From positions 1 to 64,000 of the forward strand of contig DWWS01000050.1 in the NCBI GenBank assembly GCA_019119595.1: DNA of 64,000 bases, given 5' to 3'. Position numbers and translations under genes: made by a program. Numbering within the stretch: the stretch's first letter is position 1; each line of letters starts with the position of its first letter. The notes beneath the pieces were generated by a model. That model ran no database searches, was not told the DNA's origin, and saw only the letters and a program-made list of their open reading frames with translations. Shown one piece after another: positions 52,694 to 61,748 of this stretch. This DNA is from Candidatus Eisenbergiella merdavium (GTDB lineage Bacteria > Bacillota > Clostridia > Lachnospirales > Lachnospiraceae).

Positions 52694-52722
52694 TACTGTA
52701 ACACACTCCCGCAGACTTGTCA
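52694..52722 (-). promoter_or_regulatory. Promoter of the tyrS leader
   Basis: On the minus strand TTGACA (52717-52722), 17 bases, then TACAGT (52694-52699), placing the start just before T-box stem I. The 636-base stretch 52140-52775 is accounted for by this promoter, the T-box and the repeat array. Confidence 0.75.
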
Positions 52723-52775
52723 AACCAAAATTCCGTGATAATTCCGTGATCACAAGATTATAAAAATGACGTCCG

Positions 52776-53279
52776 CTATAATCTTTTTCCATAATACTCC
52801 ACATCTATCGTAGTTCCGTCCGGATAGGTTTCCTGCGCTTTTTTTATGAATTCGTCGAAACCAAAATGCTTATAAATCTGTTTATTTTCCAGTTCGTCCG
52901 GTTCAACGCCCAAAGTAATCCTGACATACCCTCTTTTCTTCAGATCACGGAGCATATAATGAAACAGCTTGGAAAAATATCCTTTTCCCTGATACTCCGG
53001 AATGGTGCGGAATGCGGCAAGATAAGCCGTAGAGGAATCAACCAGTCCATCACTGTTCTGCACCTTATCCGGGTTAAGCATAGCAGTTGCTTCACAGATG
53101 ATCTCCCCGTTTAATAAGCCATAATAGGGAAGGGTGTGGCCCTCCATAAAATTTTCCAGGGCATGCCTTTTCCATATTACCCAGTTTTCCCTATTGTCTT
53201 CATTTCGGGATATCTCATAATCCCATTTTCGGTTCATCTCTTCGATCGTAGGAATTTTACAGATAAAACCCTGCTCCAT
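52776..53279 (-). CDS. GNAT-family N-acetyltransferase
   Basis: A 167-residue acetyltransferase. The start at 53279 (MEQGFICKIP) has GAGGA 9 bases upstream; the longer in-frame reading is unlikely. The acetyl-CoA motif PEYQGKGYFSKLFHY (QxxGxG) is near residues 89-103, followed by ITLGVEPDELENKQIYKHFGF, typical of the GNAT core. The substrate is unknown. It stands alone upstream of the tyrS promoter on the same strand. Confidence 0.85.
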   Translation of the reverse strand: MEQGFICKIPTIEEMNRKWDYEISRNEDNRENWVIWKRHALENFMEGHTLPYYGLLNGEIICEATAMLNPDKVQNSDGLVDSSTAYLAAFRTIPEYQGKGYFSKLFHYMLRDLKKRGYVRITLGVEPDELENKQIYKHFGFDEFIKKAQETYPDGTTIDVEYYGKRL

Positions 53280-53414
53280 CGTATGTTCCTCGCTTTCCAT
53301 TCTTCTGCATTTGCCATTTGATAAAGTTTTAAGAAAAATTTTAAGAAAAATTTTCTTACACACCATCTGATTTATGATGCACAGGCTGTTTTTTTACAGA
53401 CGAGGCACACAGGA

Positions 53415-54287
53415 TCATCCCTGTCGGTTCCTTCCTCCAAAGCCGTTCCTTCTGCGGATCGTCCTCTGCTTTTCCCGCACTTTTCTAAACGGGGTGAGAA
53501 AGCGGTTGATATGCGCCCCGATCAGGAACAGGTAAAAGCAGAAATACAGCCATAGCATCAGGATCACAATGGTGGTCAGGCTCCCATACATGTCAAAGCC
53601 GCCGGAATGCCTGACATAGATGGAAAATCCCCAGGAAAACACGTTCCAGCTGACGGCGGAAAATGCCGCTCCGGGAATCTGCCAGGCAAACCGGAGCCTG
53701 CAGTTGGGGATGAAGGTATACATCACCGCAAACAGCAGGGTCAGCATGAGCCAGGTAAAAATCCCCCTGAAATGCAGCAGCAGCTCGAACAGATTCTCCA
53801 TCCCCGGCACATGATTGACGATCACGGAAGCAAGCAGGTTTCCAAAAACCATGACTACCAGGGAAAACACCACCATCACCAGAAACACGACCAGATAAAA
53901 GGAAGCGATCAGCCTCTGAAACACATAATTCCGGTCCTCCACCACACCGTTCATGGCATTCAGCCCGCGCATCAGCGCCAGGATTCCCTTACCGGCCGAC
54001 CAGATCGTCACAATGGCCGATACGCTGATCATTCCGAAGGTGCTGTCATAAATGCTTTCGATCAGCCCCACGAGGAAGGGCGTGATGGAGGGCGGAAAAA
54101 TGGTGGCCGCCGTCAAAAGGTCCGATTTCTGCAAAAGCGGCGTAACGGCAAGCACGGAGCAGATCAGCATGATCATGGGGATCAGGGAAAGGAAAATGAA
54201 GAAGGCGGTGCTCGCCGCATAAGCGTTTACATTCGCCCGGCTCATCTGTCTCGCGAAGCCTCTCACCAACCGGTATATTTTCATCAT
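53415..54287 (-). CDS. YihY/virulence factor BrkB family membrane protein
   Basis: A 290-residue membrane protein with about six helices and the YihY signature regions AASTAFFIFLSLIPM, WSAGKGILALMRGLN, and GSLTTIVILMLWLYFCFYLFLIGAHIN. The biochemical role of the family is unsettled; a transport or envelope function is generally assumed. The C-terminal ~25 residues are strongly basic. Its ATG overlaps the SpoIID-domain gene stop (ATGATG/TGA), so it is translationally coupled to it. Confidence 0.9.
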   Translation of the reverse strand: MMKIYRLVRGFARQMSRANVNAYAASTAFFIFLSLIPMIMLICSVLAVTPLLQKSDLLTAATIFPPSITPFLVGLIESIYDSTFGMISVSAIVTIWSAGKGILALMRGLNAMNGVVEDRNYVFQRLIASFYLVVFLVMVVFSLVVMVFGNLLASVIVNHVPGMENLFELLLHFRGIFTWLMLTLLFAVMYTFIPNCRLRFAWQIPGAAFSAVSWNVFSWGFSIYVRHSGGFDMYGSLTTIVILMLWLYFCFYLFLIGAHINRFLTPFRKVREKQRTIRRRNGFGGRNRQG

Positions 54288-56956
54288 AACGCATTTCCTT
54301 TCTTCAGGCTGATTCCTTCATAAAAATAGCTCAGGATCGTCTCCCAGTCACAGCCGCTCTCCGCCATGCTCCTGGCCCCGTTCTGACTCATTCCCACGCC
54401 GTGGCCGAAGCCTCCGCCATACAGGGTATAGCCCGTCACGCAGCCGTCCTCTTTTACCGTCTCCGCCACGAAAAAGGCGCTGGGAAGCAGGGTGGAGGGC
54501 TGCCAGGAGCTTCCGTCCTGACGGATCACCGGATATGCGGCATTGCAGAGCACGTATCGGATGCTGTGCTCCGTTTTCACCAGGATCTCCGCGTTCTCTC
54601 CCACGATCCGAAGCGTCTGCGCCACGCCCCCGGCGCTTCTTTCCGTGATGGAAAGCTCCAGGATCCTTCCCGGCTCCGGCGGAGTCTGGTTTACATATTC
54701 CCCGTTTTCCTGCAGGATGAGCACGGTGGAGGGCGCCGCCGCGCTGCGCTTACAGATATTTTCATAAAGCAGCGCTTCATCCAGCGCCTCCGCGTGATAG
54801 CTCCAGCGGTACCAGGCCTCTTCGCTCTCAAAATCAGACGGGCGCACATTTTTGATGAAGGCGGCAAAGCTTTCCTCCTGCATCATCCTGTCCGCTGCCG
54901 CGATATCCGCTTCACTCACCGTCTCATCCACTGCGTCTCCCTGCGCGTCCACAACGCCCGCCGCGTTCACGGCTCTGCCCTGAAGATAAGGGAATCGCTC
55001 CGGATCCGAGCCCGACCAGATCCCCGTATCCGTCCCATAGCCGCAGGAGGTGGAATAATAATAGGTATCCGCCAGCTCATCCCCATAATAAAGGAGCTCT
55101 CCCTTCGTTTCCCGGACAGCCTTGGTAGTCTGCGCATTCTCCAGAATATTATTATAAACCTGAAAGCTGGTGCTGTCATCCACATGTGCGCCATATTCCG
55201 GAAGGCCTGCATGGAGGATCCTCGCATAGGCATAGGTTCTCGCGCATACCGCCTGGGCCTTCAGGGCCTCCAGCGGATAGGAGGAGGGCATTTCGCTGGG
55301 CACCACAGCATAGAGATATTCTTCCAGAAGAAGCTCATTGATCACCACGATGCCCTCCTCCTGTCTGCGAAGCTCCAGGCTTCCCCGGTAGGAAGGCGTC
55401 CCCTGGCTCCTCTGCACGCCGAGCAGACTGATTCTCCCCGTCAGAACCGAAGGCTCGATACGGACGATGCCGGAGGAGCCGTCCGCATGATCCGCAGGAA
55501 ACAGGCCGCTTTCCCTGTCGATCACCAGTGTTTCCCCCGCCGGGATCACCGTCGTCTCCTGCTCCCCATAAGCTCCTGAAATGACGGAAAGGTCGCAGTC
55601 CGCCGCAAGCGATACCGTTTCATGATATATGCCGGAAAAACCCGTTGTCCGTACCAACACCCGGATATTCTCCATGGTTTCTTCCTTCACCACAAGGGCC
55701 GCCTGTACACAGCCGTCCTCGATCACAAAATCCGTAAAATCATATCCGATCCTGAGCTCCTGTACATCATAGGACTGCAGCCTCCCATAAAGGCGGTAGA
55801 TCCGAAGGGTATCGGAAAACGGAAGAAAGCCGCTTCCCTCCACCTCCACGCCGTCATTCTCCACGCGGAGAATCTTTCCGGACACCTTCTGCGTCTTTGT
55901 CCGCACCTCCCGCAGTGATCCGTCCGCAAAATGCAGATCAGCCACCTGCTCTCTGGCCGCGCCGTACTGCCCATCCCCTCCTGATGCTTCCGTTCCTCCG
56001 GCTTCTCCTGCCCCTCCGACTTCTCCTGCCCCTCCGGGCTGTCCCTCGCTTCCGGATGCAGCGGCTGCGGAAAAGGAAAAACGGATCTCAAGATCATTCC
56101 AGAAGCCAAGGAGGGCATCCTCCTGCACCTCCATGATCCAGATATTGGGAAGAAGACTTTCCCGCCCGTCCACACTCCTTACCGCATACAAAACGCCGTC
56201 CTTACAGACCGCGGTCACGGGCCTGTACAGACAGTCTCTCATCCGGTCCGTCAGGAAGGTATAGGCGCTGTTTTCGGAAATCAGTCCGTTCGCCGCAAGC
56301 GCCTTTCCTTCCGCATCCGTCACCGCCTCACCGATCCCGATAGGCGTCAGGCTGACATACTGAACCTGACCCTGTGTGTCTAAGACGGCAAGCGCCGCAT
56401 CAAAAAAATCATACCAGTCCGAAAGGAGCACCTGATCCTTTTTCCGGTATCCGTCCGGAAGCTCGTATCCGCACTCCGGAAAAAGGGCCGCGATCCGTTC
56501 CCAGGCTTCAAAGGTCAGACATCCGTCCTCAGAAGCTGCCTCCTTGGTAAAAATATCCGCCAGAGGATCCGGCTGCTCTGTCCGTGCCGCCTTCCCGTTT
56601 TCCGTCTCCGCTCCCGTCTGTCCGAAGGCATCCGAAAGGGACAGCTCCAAAAGCAGGCGGGTCAGATTTTCCGCCTCCTGTATGGCGAGATATTCTCCCT
56701 CCGGTCCGGGTGTGAGTATTTCACGGGCGGTTGCAAACAGCAGAAGGATAAGGAGTGCGGCTCCGGCAAGAATTACCAGGAGCTTCCCCCCTCTGTTTGA
56801 ACCTCCCCTCCTGTTCAGGCCCGTTCCTCTCCCGCCTCTTTTTCTGCCATAGCCGGTCATTCGGGCGCGGGAGACGGCCGCCCTGTTCCTTTTATGATAT
56901 GCTGCGGACGTCCTGTATGTACGTCTGTATCCGTCCGGCCTTCCCTTTCCTTCCAT
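54284..56956 (-). CDS. SpoIID/LytB-domain protein with long N-terminal extension
   Basis: An 890-residue protein. The start at 56956 (MEGKGRPDGY) follows GGGGG. A basic N-terminus is followed by one membrane helix (LLVILAGAALLILLLFA, ~residues 60-76). The outer part has an acidic/serine-rich region, a glycine/glutamate-rich linker with repeated GGAGE units, and a C-terminal SpoIID domain (from ~560) with INELLLEEYLYAVVPSEMPSSYPLEALKAQA, and CARTYA and STSCGYGT. SpoIID enzymes cleave the glycan strands of peptidoglycan during engulfment. The length, about two to three times normal, suggests a vegetative or specialised paralogue. Coupled to a YihY gene. Confidence 0.85.
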   Translation of the reverse strand: MEGKGRPDGYRRTYRTSAAYHKRNRAAVSRARMTGYGRKRGGRGTGLNRRGGSNRGGKLLVILAGAALLILLLFATAREILTPGPEGEYLAIQEAENLTRLLLELSLSDAFGQTGAETENGKAARTEQPDPLADIFTKEAASEDGCLTFEAWERIAALFPECGYELPDGYRKKDQVLLSDWYDFFDAALAVLDTQGQVQYVSLTPIGIGEAVTDAEGKALAANGLISENSAYTFLTDRMRDCLYRPVTAVCKDGVLYAVRSVDGRESLLPNIWIMEVQEDALLGFWNDLEIRFSFSAAAASGSEGQPGGAGEVGGAGEAGGTEASGGDGQYGAAREQVADLHFADGSLREVRTKTQKVSGKILRVENDGVEVEGSGFLPFSDTLRIYRLYGRLQSYDVQELRIGYDFTDFVIEDGCVQAALVVKEETMENIRVLVRTTGFSGIYHETVSLAADCDLSVISGAYGEQETTVIPAGETLVIDRESGLFPADHADGSSGIVRIEPSVLTGRISLLGVQRSQGTPSYRGSLELRRQEEGIVVINELLLEEYLYAVVPSEMPSSYPLEALKAQAVCARTYAYARILHAGLPEYGAHVDDSTSFQVYNNILENAQTTKAVRETKGELLYYGDELADTYYYSTSCGYGTDTGIWSGSDPERFPYLQGRAVNAAGVVDAQGDAVDETVSEADIAAADRMMQEESFAAFIKNVRPSDFESEEAWYRWSYHAEALDEALLYENICKRSAAAPSTVLILQENGEYVNQTPPEPGRILELSITERSAGGVAQTLRIVGENAEILVKTEHSIRYVLCNAAYPVIRQDGSSWQPSTLLPSAFFVAETVKEDGCVTGYTLYGGGFGHGVGMSQNGARSMAESGCDWETILSYFYEGISLKKGNAL

Positions 56957-57024
56957 ACATTCCCCCTGCCGCGAAAATCTGCCGATCAAACATAATACCA
57001 TATTGGATAAGCTCTCAGGAACCG

Positions 57025-57052
57025 AAAAAAGCAGCCGAAACGGCTGCTTTTT
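57025..57052 (-). terminator. Terminator of the 6S RNA gene
   Basis: AAAAAGCAGCCG (57026-57037) pairs with CGGCTGCTTTTT (57041-57052) around an AAA loop. On the minus strand the stem is followed by a T-run. Confidence 0.85.
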
Positions 57053-57061
57053 CTCTTTTGT

Positions 57062-57241
57062 ATCCCCAAAATGCCGCCTCCTGTCTTCTGACTCCTAGCT
57101 GACAGCCAGGTGGGTTACCGCAGCCGAACGCTTCTGCCTTCCCCTGCGCAATGGGGGCCTGACATCCACGCGGCAATATAGGAGTCCCGTTTAAAGTAAA
57201 TGTAGGTTCAAAACAACAGGAGTTATCGAACATTTCAGGTT
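57062..57241 (-). ncRNA. ssrS: 6S RNA
   Basis: A regulator RNA that binds RNA polymerase holoenzyme as an open-promoter mimic. The minus-strand transcript has a closing stem CCTGAAATG (57231-57239) with CATTTTGGG (57065-57073), and a GGCGGCA word next to it matching the E. coli 6S 3' region. The long central region includes CACCTGGCTG and GAACCTACATTTAC, which match Firmicute 6S sequences from memory. A good promoter and a strong terminator bracket a ~180-base transcript. A cobalamin riboswitch was considered and rejected. It accounts for most of the 407-base stretch 56957-57363. Confidence 0.85.
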
Positions 57242-57247
57242 ACATTT

Positions 57248-57276
57248 ATTATATCCTGAACCTATATAAAATACAA
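57248..57276 (-). promoter_or_regulatory. Promoter of 6S RNA
   Basis: On the minus strand TTGTAT (57271-57276), 17 bases, then TATAAT (57248-57253), placing the start near 57241, at the base of the 6S closing stem. Confidence 0.75.
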
Positions 57277-57363
57277 CAGTAAAATTTTCCGAAAGCGTTC
57301 GCGCGATCACGGGCGCGATCACGACACATTACGGTTCCCTGGCAAGCCGGCAAACTGTAATCC

Positions 57364-59163
57364 TCACTCCACCGGTCTGGTGGCCTCCTTCAGCCATTGC
57401 CGTTCCTCCTCGGAAAGCAGAGGAGCGATCTTTTCATAGACCTGGGCATGATAATCGTTGAGCCACGCGATCTCCCTCGGCTCCATATATTTCGTGTCGA
57501 TGGCATCCAGGTCGATGGGAACCCAGGTCAGAGTGTCAAAATACATGAACTGACCGTCGCCGTTTTTCACACCGTTCCTCGCTACCATCACGTTTTCCGT
57601 GCGGATGCCGTGGCTGCCCTCAATGTAGACGCCCGGCTCGTTGGTCACGTCCATGCCCGCCTCGATCACCGCCTCGGGCTGGCCCTCCGTATAGCGCCAG
57701 CGGATGCCCTGAGGCCCTTCATGCACGTTCAGGATGTAGCCCACGCCGTGACCTGTGCCGCACTTGTAGTCCATGTTTCTGTTCCAGAGGGGCCCTCTCG
57801 TCAGGATATCCAGATTCCGTCCCGTACAGCCGTAGAGGAACCTGGCGTTGGTAAGGGCGAGCATTCCCACCGCCACAGCGGTAAAGTGCTCCTTAATCTC
57901 ATCGGAAACAGGCCCAAGCACGATAGTCCTGGTCACGTCCGTGGTTCCGCCCATGTACTGTCCGCCGGAATCCACCAGCAGCATTCCCTCGGGCTGCAGC
58001 TCCTTACAGGTTTCCGGAACCGCTTCATAATGCATCATCGCGGCGTTTTCCTTGTAGCCGCTGATGGTGGGGAAGGAAAGATCCAGATAGCCGTCGATGC
58101 GGCTTCTCAGCCCGTCCAGATGCTGTGCGGCCGTCACCTCGGTGATCTTCATCTTTCCCACATTTTTCTTCAGCCAATAGATAAAGCTGCATACGGCGGC
58201 GCTGTCCTTCAGATAGACCTCCTCCATATGGGCAAGCTCCACCTCGTTCTTGATGGCCTTCATCAGCTCGGTGGGATTTTTTTTGTCAACGGTCTCTCCC
58301 TTTTCCTGCAGGGTGCGGTAAAGGGTGTAGCTGGTGTTGGAGCCGTCAAAAAGCACCGTTTCCTTCTCCGCTCTCTCCTGCAGGAAGGAAACCACCTGTC
58401 CGTAGGGAAGCAGCGTGACGCCGTATTTGTCCGCATGGGCCCTGAGCGCCTCCGTCACCTCGCCCTCCTGGATGAAAAGGAAGCATTCCTCCTTCGTCAG
58501 ATAGGCGTAAGAAAGCGCCACAGGGTTGCACTCCACATCCGCGCCCCTGATGTTCAGAAGCCACATCAGATCGTCCAGCTTGCTCAGCAGGAAAGCGTCC
58601 GCGCCAGCCTGTTCCATTTCCTTTCGCACGTCGGCAAGCTTTTCTCCCGCGCTTCTGCCGCAGATGGCCTCGTCCAGCACGTTTACCGGATGGCAGGGAA
58701 GCGCGGGCCTGTCGGTCCACACCTGATCTCCCAGATCCTTGTCAAAGGCAAAACGGATCTTTTTCTCCGCAAGCGCCTTTTCCAGCCTGCGGCCGAAGGC
58801 GGTGTCAACCACGCGGCCGTCGAAGCCGAGCGTCTGCCCCTCCTTCATGTTCTCCTTCAGATATTCCTGGATAGTGGGAACCCCCTCGTCCAGCATACGG
58901 AACAGCCTGATCCCCGTGCCGGAAAGCTCGTTTTCCGCCTGGATGAAATAGCGGCCGTCCGTCCACAGCCCGGCCTCCTCCTGACTGACCACCAACGTCC
59001 CGTTGGAGCCTGTAAAGCCGGAAAGATACTCCCTCATCTTAAAATACTGATCCACATATTCGGAATTGTGAAAATCCGCGGTGGGCACCATGTAATAATC
59101 CACGCCCTCCCGCTCCATTACTTTTTTAAGCGCCGCGATGCGCTCCTGAATTTTCTGATTCAT
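57364..59163 (-). CDS. Xaa-Pro aminopeptidase (M24B, aminopeptidase P type)
   Basis: A 599-residue cytoplasmic metalloprotease that removes N-terminal residues before proline. The three-domain eukaryote-like form has two creatinase N-domains (~1-300) and a pita-bread catalytic domain. Metal ligands are in LLVDSGGQYMGGTTDVTRT, GTGHGVG, NEPGVY and RTENVM. The start overlaps the deoC stop by four bases (ATGA), and a GGAGG at the deoC end serves as its ribosome binding site. Confidence 0.95.
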   Translation of the reverse strand: MNQKIQERIAALKKVMEREGVDYYMVPTADFHNSEYVDQYFKMREYLSGFTGSNGTLVVSQEEAGLWTDGRYFIQAENELSGTGIRLFRMLDEGVPTIQEYLKENMKEGQTLGFDGRVVDTAFGRRLEKALAEKKIRFAFDKDLGDQVWTDRPALPCHPVNVLDEAICGRSAGEKLADVRKEMEQAGADAFLLSKLDDLMWLLNIRGADVECNPVALSYAYLTKEECFLFIQEGEVTEALRAHADKYGVTLLPYGQVVSFLQERAEKETVLFDGSNTSYTLYRTLQEKGETVDKKNPTELMKAIKNEVELAHMEEVYLKDSAAVCSFIYWLKKNVGKMKITEVTAAQHLDGLRSRIDGYLDLSFPTISGYKENAAMMHYEAVPETCKELQPEGMLLVDSGGQYMGGTTDVTRTIVLGPVSDEIKEHFTAVAVGMLALTNARFLYGCTGRNLDILTRGPLWNRNMDYKCGTGHGVGYILNVHEGPQGIRWRYTEGQPEAVIEAGMDVTNEPGVYIEGSHGIRTENVMVARNGVKNGDGQFMYFDTLTWVPIDLDAIDTKYMEPREIAWLNDYHAQVYEKIAPLLSEEERQWLKEATRPVE

Positions 59164-59825
59164 GTTTTACCTCCATGCCGAAATGTTCTGAATAATTCCA
59201 CCGCGCAGGACGCTCCCACCCGGTCGCAGCCCTCCGCCAGAAAGGCCTCCAGCGCTTCCTTCGTCCGGATGCCTCCCGCCGCCTTGATCCTTACCTTTGG
59301 GCCGATATGCTCCCGGAACAGACGCACATCCTCGATAGTCGCCCCGGCCGTTCCGAAGCCCGTTGAGGTTTTGATATAATCCGCTCCCGCGTTCGTCACC
59401 GCCCGGCAGACTGCGATCTTTTCCTCCTCCGTCAGATAACAGGTTTCCGCGATCACCTTCAGGATCCGTCCCTGGCAGGCCTCCTTCACGGTCCGGATCT
59501 CGGCCTCCACCGCCTCATACCGGTGATCCTTCACATCCGTGATGTTCACCACCATGTCGATCTCGTCCGCTCCGTCCGAAACAGCCTGCGCCGCTTCCGC
59601 CGCCTTCACGGCTGTCACGCTGTAGCCCAGAGGAAAACCGATCACTGTGCAGATCACCAGACCTTCGAACCGTTCCCGCACCCGTTTCACAAAGCTGGGC
59701 GGAATGCAGACAGAAGCCGTGTGATATTCTTCCGCTTCCTCGCAAAGCCTGACGATGCTCTCCCAGGAGGCGTCCGGCTTCAGCAGGGTATGATCCACCC
59801 TTTGCAAAATCTCCTCGCTTCTCAT
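59160..59825 (-). CDS. deoC: Deoxyribose-phosphate aldolase
   Basis: Class I aldolase that splits 2-deoxyribose 5-phosphate to glyceraldehyde 3-phosphate and acetaldehyde in nucleoside salvage. It is 221 residues with DHTLLKPDAS at the N-terminus, VIGFPLGYS, EIDMVVN, the Schiff-base lysine in DYIKTSTGFG, and IKAAGGIRT. Co-transcribed with the aminopeptidase. No other deo genes are nearby. It is divergent from citrate synthase, and no strong operator palindrome is visible in the 290-base region. Confidence 0.95.
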   Translation of the reverse strand: MRSEEILQRVDHTLLKPDASWESIVRLCEEAEEYHTASVCIPPSFVKRVRERFEGLVICTVIGFPLGYSVTAVKAAEAAQAVSDGADEIDMVVNITDVKDHRYEAVEAEIRTVKEACQGRILKVIAETCYLTEEEKIAVCRAVTNAGADYIKTSTGFGTAGATIEDVRLFREHIGPKVRIKAAGGIRTKEALEAFLAEGCDRVGASCAVELFRTFRHGGKT

Positions 59826-59955
59826 AAATAAAGTCCCTTTCCCGGCTCAGTTTAATCTGCCGTTTTCGACATATTATTGTAATACAATGCGCACAAAAAA
59901 GCTATCCCGAATCATGAACAAAATGTTAAATGTTTCTAAATTAATACAATTTTTC

Positions 59956-59984
59956 TTGTAAGCATCTTCCATCCATGCTATTAT
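59956..59984 (+). promoter_or_regulatory. Promoter of citrate synthase
   Basis: TTGTAA (59956-59961), 17 bases, then TATTAT (59979-59984). The leader to the start codon is about 130 bases with no recognised riboswitch. Confidence 0.55.
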
Positions 59985-60115
59985 TTTAAGTATCTACTTT
60001 CCTTTTTTAACGTGCAAAATCAAAAAATGACGGATAAAAAGAAAAGCAGACAACCGATGAGCGCCTCGCTTCACAGGCGTTCTTTTGTAAAAAAGAAAGA
60101 AAGGTGGTTGATTTA

Positions 60116-61483
60116 ATGGAAGAACACAACAGCTATTCTGACATCACTCCAGAGATCATCCGGTTGGCGAGGATGAGTGAGGAAGCGGGTGTCATCGATA
60201 CCGAGCTTTTTACCAGATATGACGTCAAACGGGGACTGAGAGATTTGAACGGCAAGGGCGTGCTCGCCGGCCTGACCAACATTTCCGATGTGAGGGCCAC
60301 GCAAATGGTGGACGGAAAATCCGTTCCCTGCGACGGCCGGCTGTTTTACCGGGGCTATGAGGTAAACGACCTGGTAAGCGGCTTCCACAAGGACGGCAGG
60401 TTCGGTTATGAAGAGGTTACATATCTGCTCCTGTTCAACAAACTTCCCACCAAAGAGGAGCTGGCAGAGTTCGAGAAGCTGCTCATCTATTACCGGAGCC
60501 TTCCCACCAGCTTCGTGCGCGACATCATCATGAAGGCCCCCAGCAAGGATATGATGAATACACTGGCAAGAAGCATCCTGACGCTCTATTCCTACGACGA
60601 CAGGGCGGACGACGTATCCCTTCCGAACGTTCTCAGACAATGCCTGCAGCTCATCAGCCTCTGCCCGATGCTCACCATCTACGGCTATCAGGCCTACAGC
60701 CATTATCATGACGGCAACAGCCTTTACATCCATCAGCCGCTGACAGAGGGCTCCATGGCGGAAAATCTCCTCCACATCCTTCGTCCCGACAGCTCCTATA
60801 CGCCCCTTGAGGCAAGGATCCTGGATATCTGCATGATCCTTCACATGGAGCACGGCGGCGGAAACAATTCCTCCTTCACCACCCACGTGGTCACCTCCTC
60901 CCTGACGGATACCTATTCCGTTATGGCGGCTGCCATCGGCTCCCTGAAGGGCCCCCGTCACGGCGGCGCGAACATCAAGGTGATCCAGATGTTCGAGGAT
61001 ATGAAGTCCGAGGTGAAGGACTGGAAGGATGAGGATGAGGTCGCTCACTATCTGAACCGTCTTCTGAACAAGGATGCCTTCGACCATGCAGGCCTGATCT
61101 ACGGCGTGGGCCACGCGGTCTATTCCAAGTCCGATCCGAGAGCCATCGTCCTGAAGTCCTTCGTGGAAAAGCTCTCCGAGGAAAAAGGGCTTCACGATGA
61201 ATTCGAGCTTTACAACCTGGTGGAAAATCTGGCGCCGAGAGTCATTTCCGGCGAGCGCCAGATGTACAAGGGCGTAAGCGTCAACGTGGACTTCTATTCC
61301 GGCTTTGTTTACAAGATGCTCGGCCTTCCCACCGAGCTGTTCACCCCCATCTTCGCCATCGCAAGAATGGTGGGCTGGAGCGCGCACCGGCTGGAGGAGC
61401 TTGCAAACAACGGAAAGATCATCCGTCCTGCCTATAAGACCATCTGCGAGGACAGGGAATATATGCCGCTTTCTGACAGATAA
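60116..61483 (+). CDS. gltA: Citrate synthase
   Basis: Condenses acetyl-CoA and oxaloacetate to citrate, 455 residues of the Si-type citrate synthase fold. Motifs are CDGRLFYRGYEV, the catalytic histidine segments HMEHGGGNNSS and GPRHGGAN, and GVGHAVYSKSDPRA with the catalytic aspartate nearby. The start at 60116 (MEEHNSYSD) follows AAAGGTGG; an upstream GTG start is less likely. The N-terminal ~45 residues form an extra segment seen in the Clostridial form. It stands alone, with no aconitase or isocitrate dehydrogenase in the window; a biosynthetic role toward glutamate is likely in an anaerobe. Confidence 0.95.
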   Translation: MEEHNSYSDITPEIIRLARMSEEAGVIDTELFTRYDVKRGLRDLNGKGVLAGLTNISDVRATQMVDGKSVPCDGRLFYRGYEVNDLVSGFHKDGRFGYEEVTYLLLFNKLPTKEELAEFEKLLIYYRSLPTSFVRDIIMKAPSKDMMNTLARSILTLYSYDDRADDVSLPNVLRQCLQLISLCPMLTIYGYQAYSHYHDGNSLYIHQPLTEGSMAENLLHILRPDSSYTPLEARILDICMILHMEHGGGNNSSFTTHVVTSSLTDTYSVMAAAIGSLKGPRHGGANIKVIQMFEDMKSEVKDWKDEDEVAHYLNRLLNKDAFDHAGLIYGVGHAVYSKSDPRAIVLKSFVEKLSEEKGLHDEFELYNLVENLAPRVISGERQMYKGVSVNVDFYSGFVYKMLGLPTELFTPIFAIARMVGWSAHRLEELANNGKIIRPAYKTICEDREYMPLSDR

Positions 61484-61555
61484 GCCCGAAGAACGCCTTT
61501 TTCCGGTCATACTGATATATTAGATCATACGATGGATAACCCATGTTACGGACAG

Positions 61556-61581
61556 CGCCCGGTTTTGTGAAAAACCGGGCG
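61556..61581 (+). terminator. Hairpin after citrate synthase
   Basis: CGCCCGGTTTT (61556-61566) pairs perfectly with AAAACCGGGCG (61571-61581). No U-tract follows, so it may be a weak terminator or a 3'-stabilising hairpin. Confidence 0.5.
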
Positions 61582-61748
61582 TATCTGTTCATCAGGCAGG
61601 TATTTTGCTTCTGCATGAAAACAGCATATATCAGTTTGACTTTTCTTCAGCAGTATGGTCATCCAATTCCCTGCAGCAGATTTTCCATGCAAACAATGCA
61701 GGAAGATTTATCTGACTAATCCCGAAATTCTTTCACGGCTCCCGCCGC

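Noticed and set aside
57062-57241. Cobalamin riboswitch
   Set aside because: No downstream gene in the sense direction within reach, no cobalamin core motif, and the closing stem and GGCGGCA match 6S RNA better.
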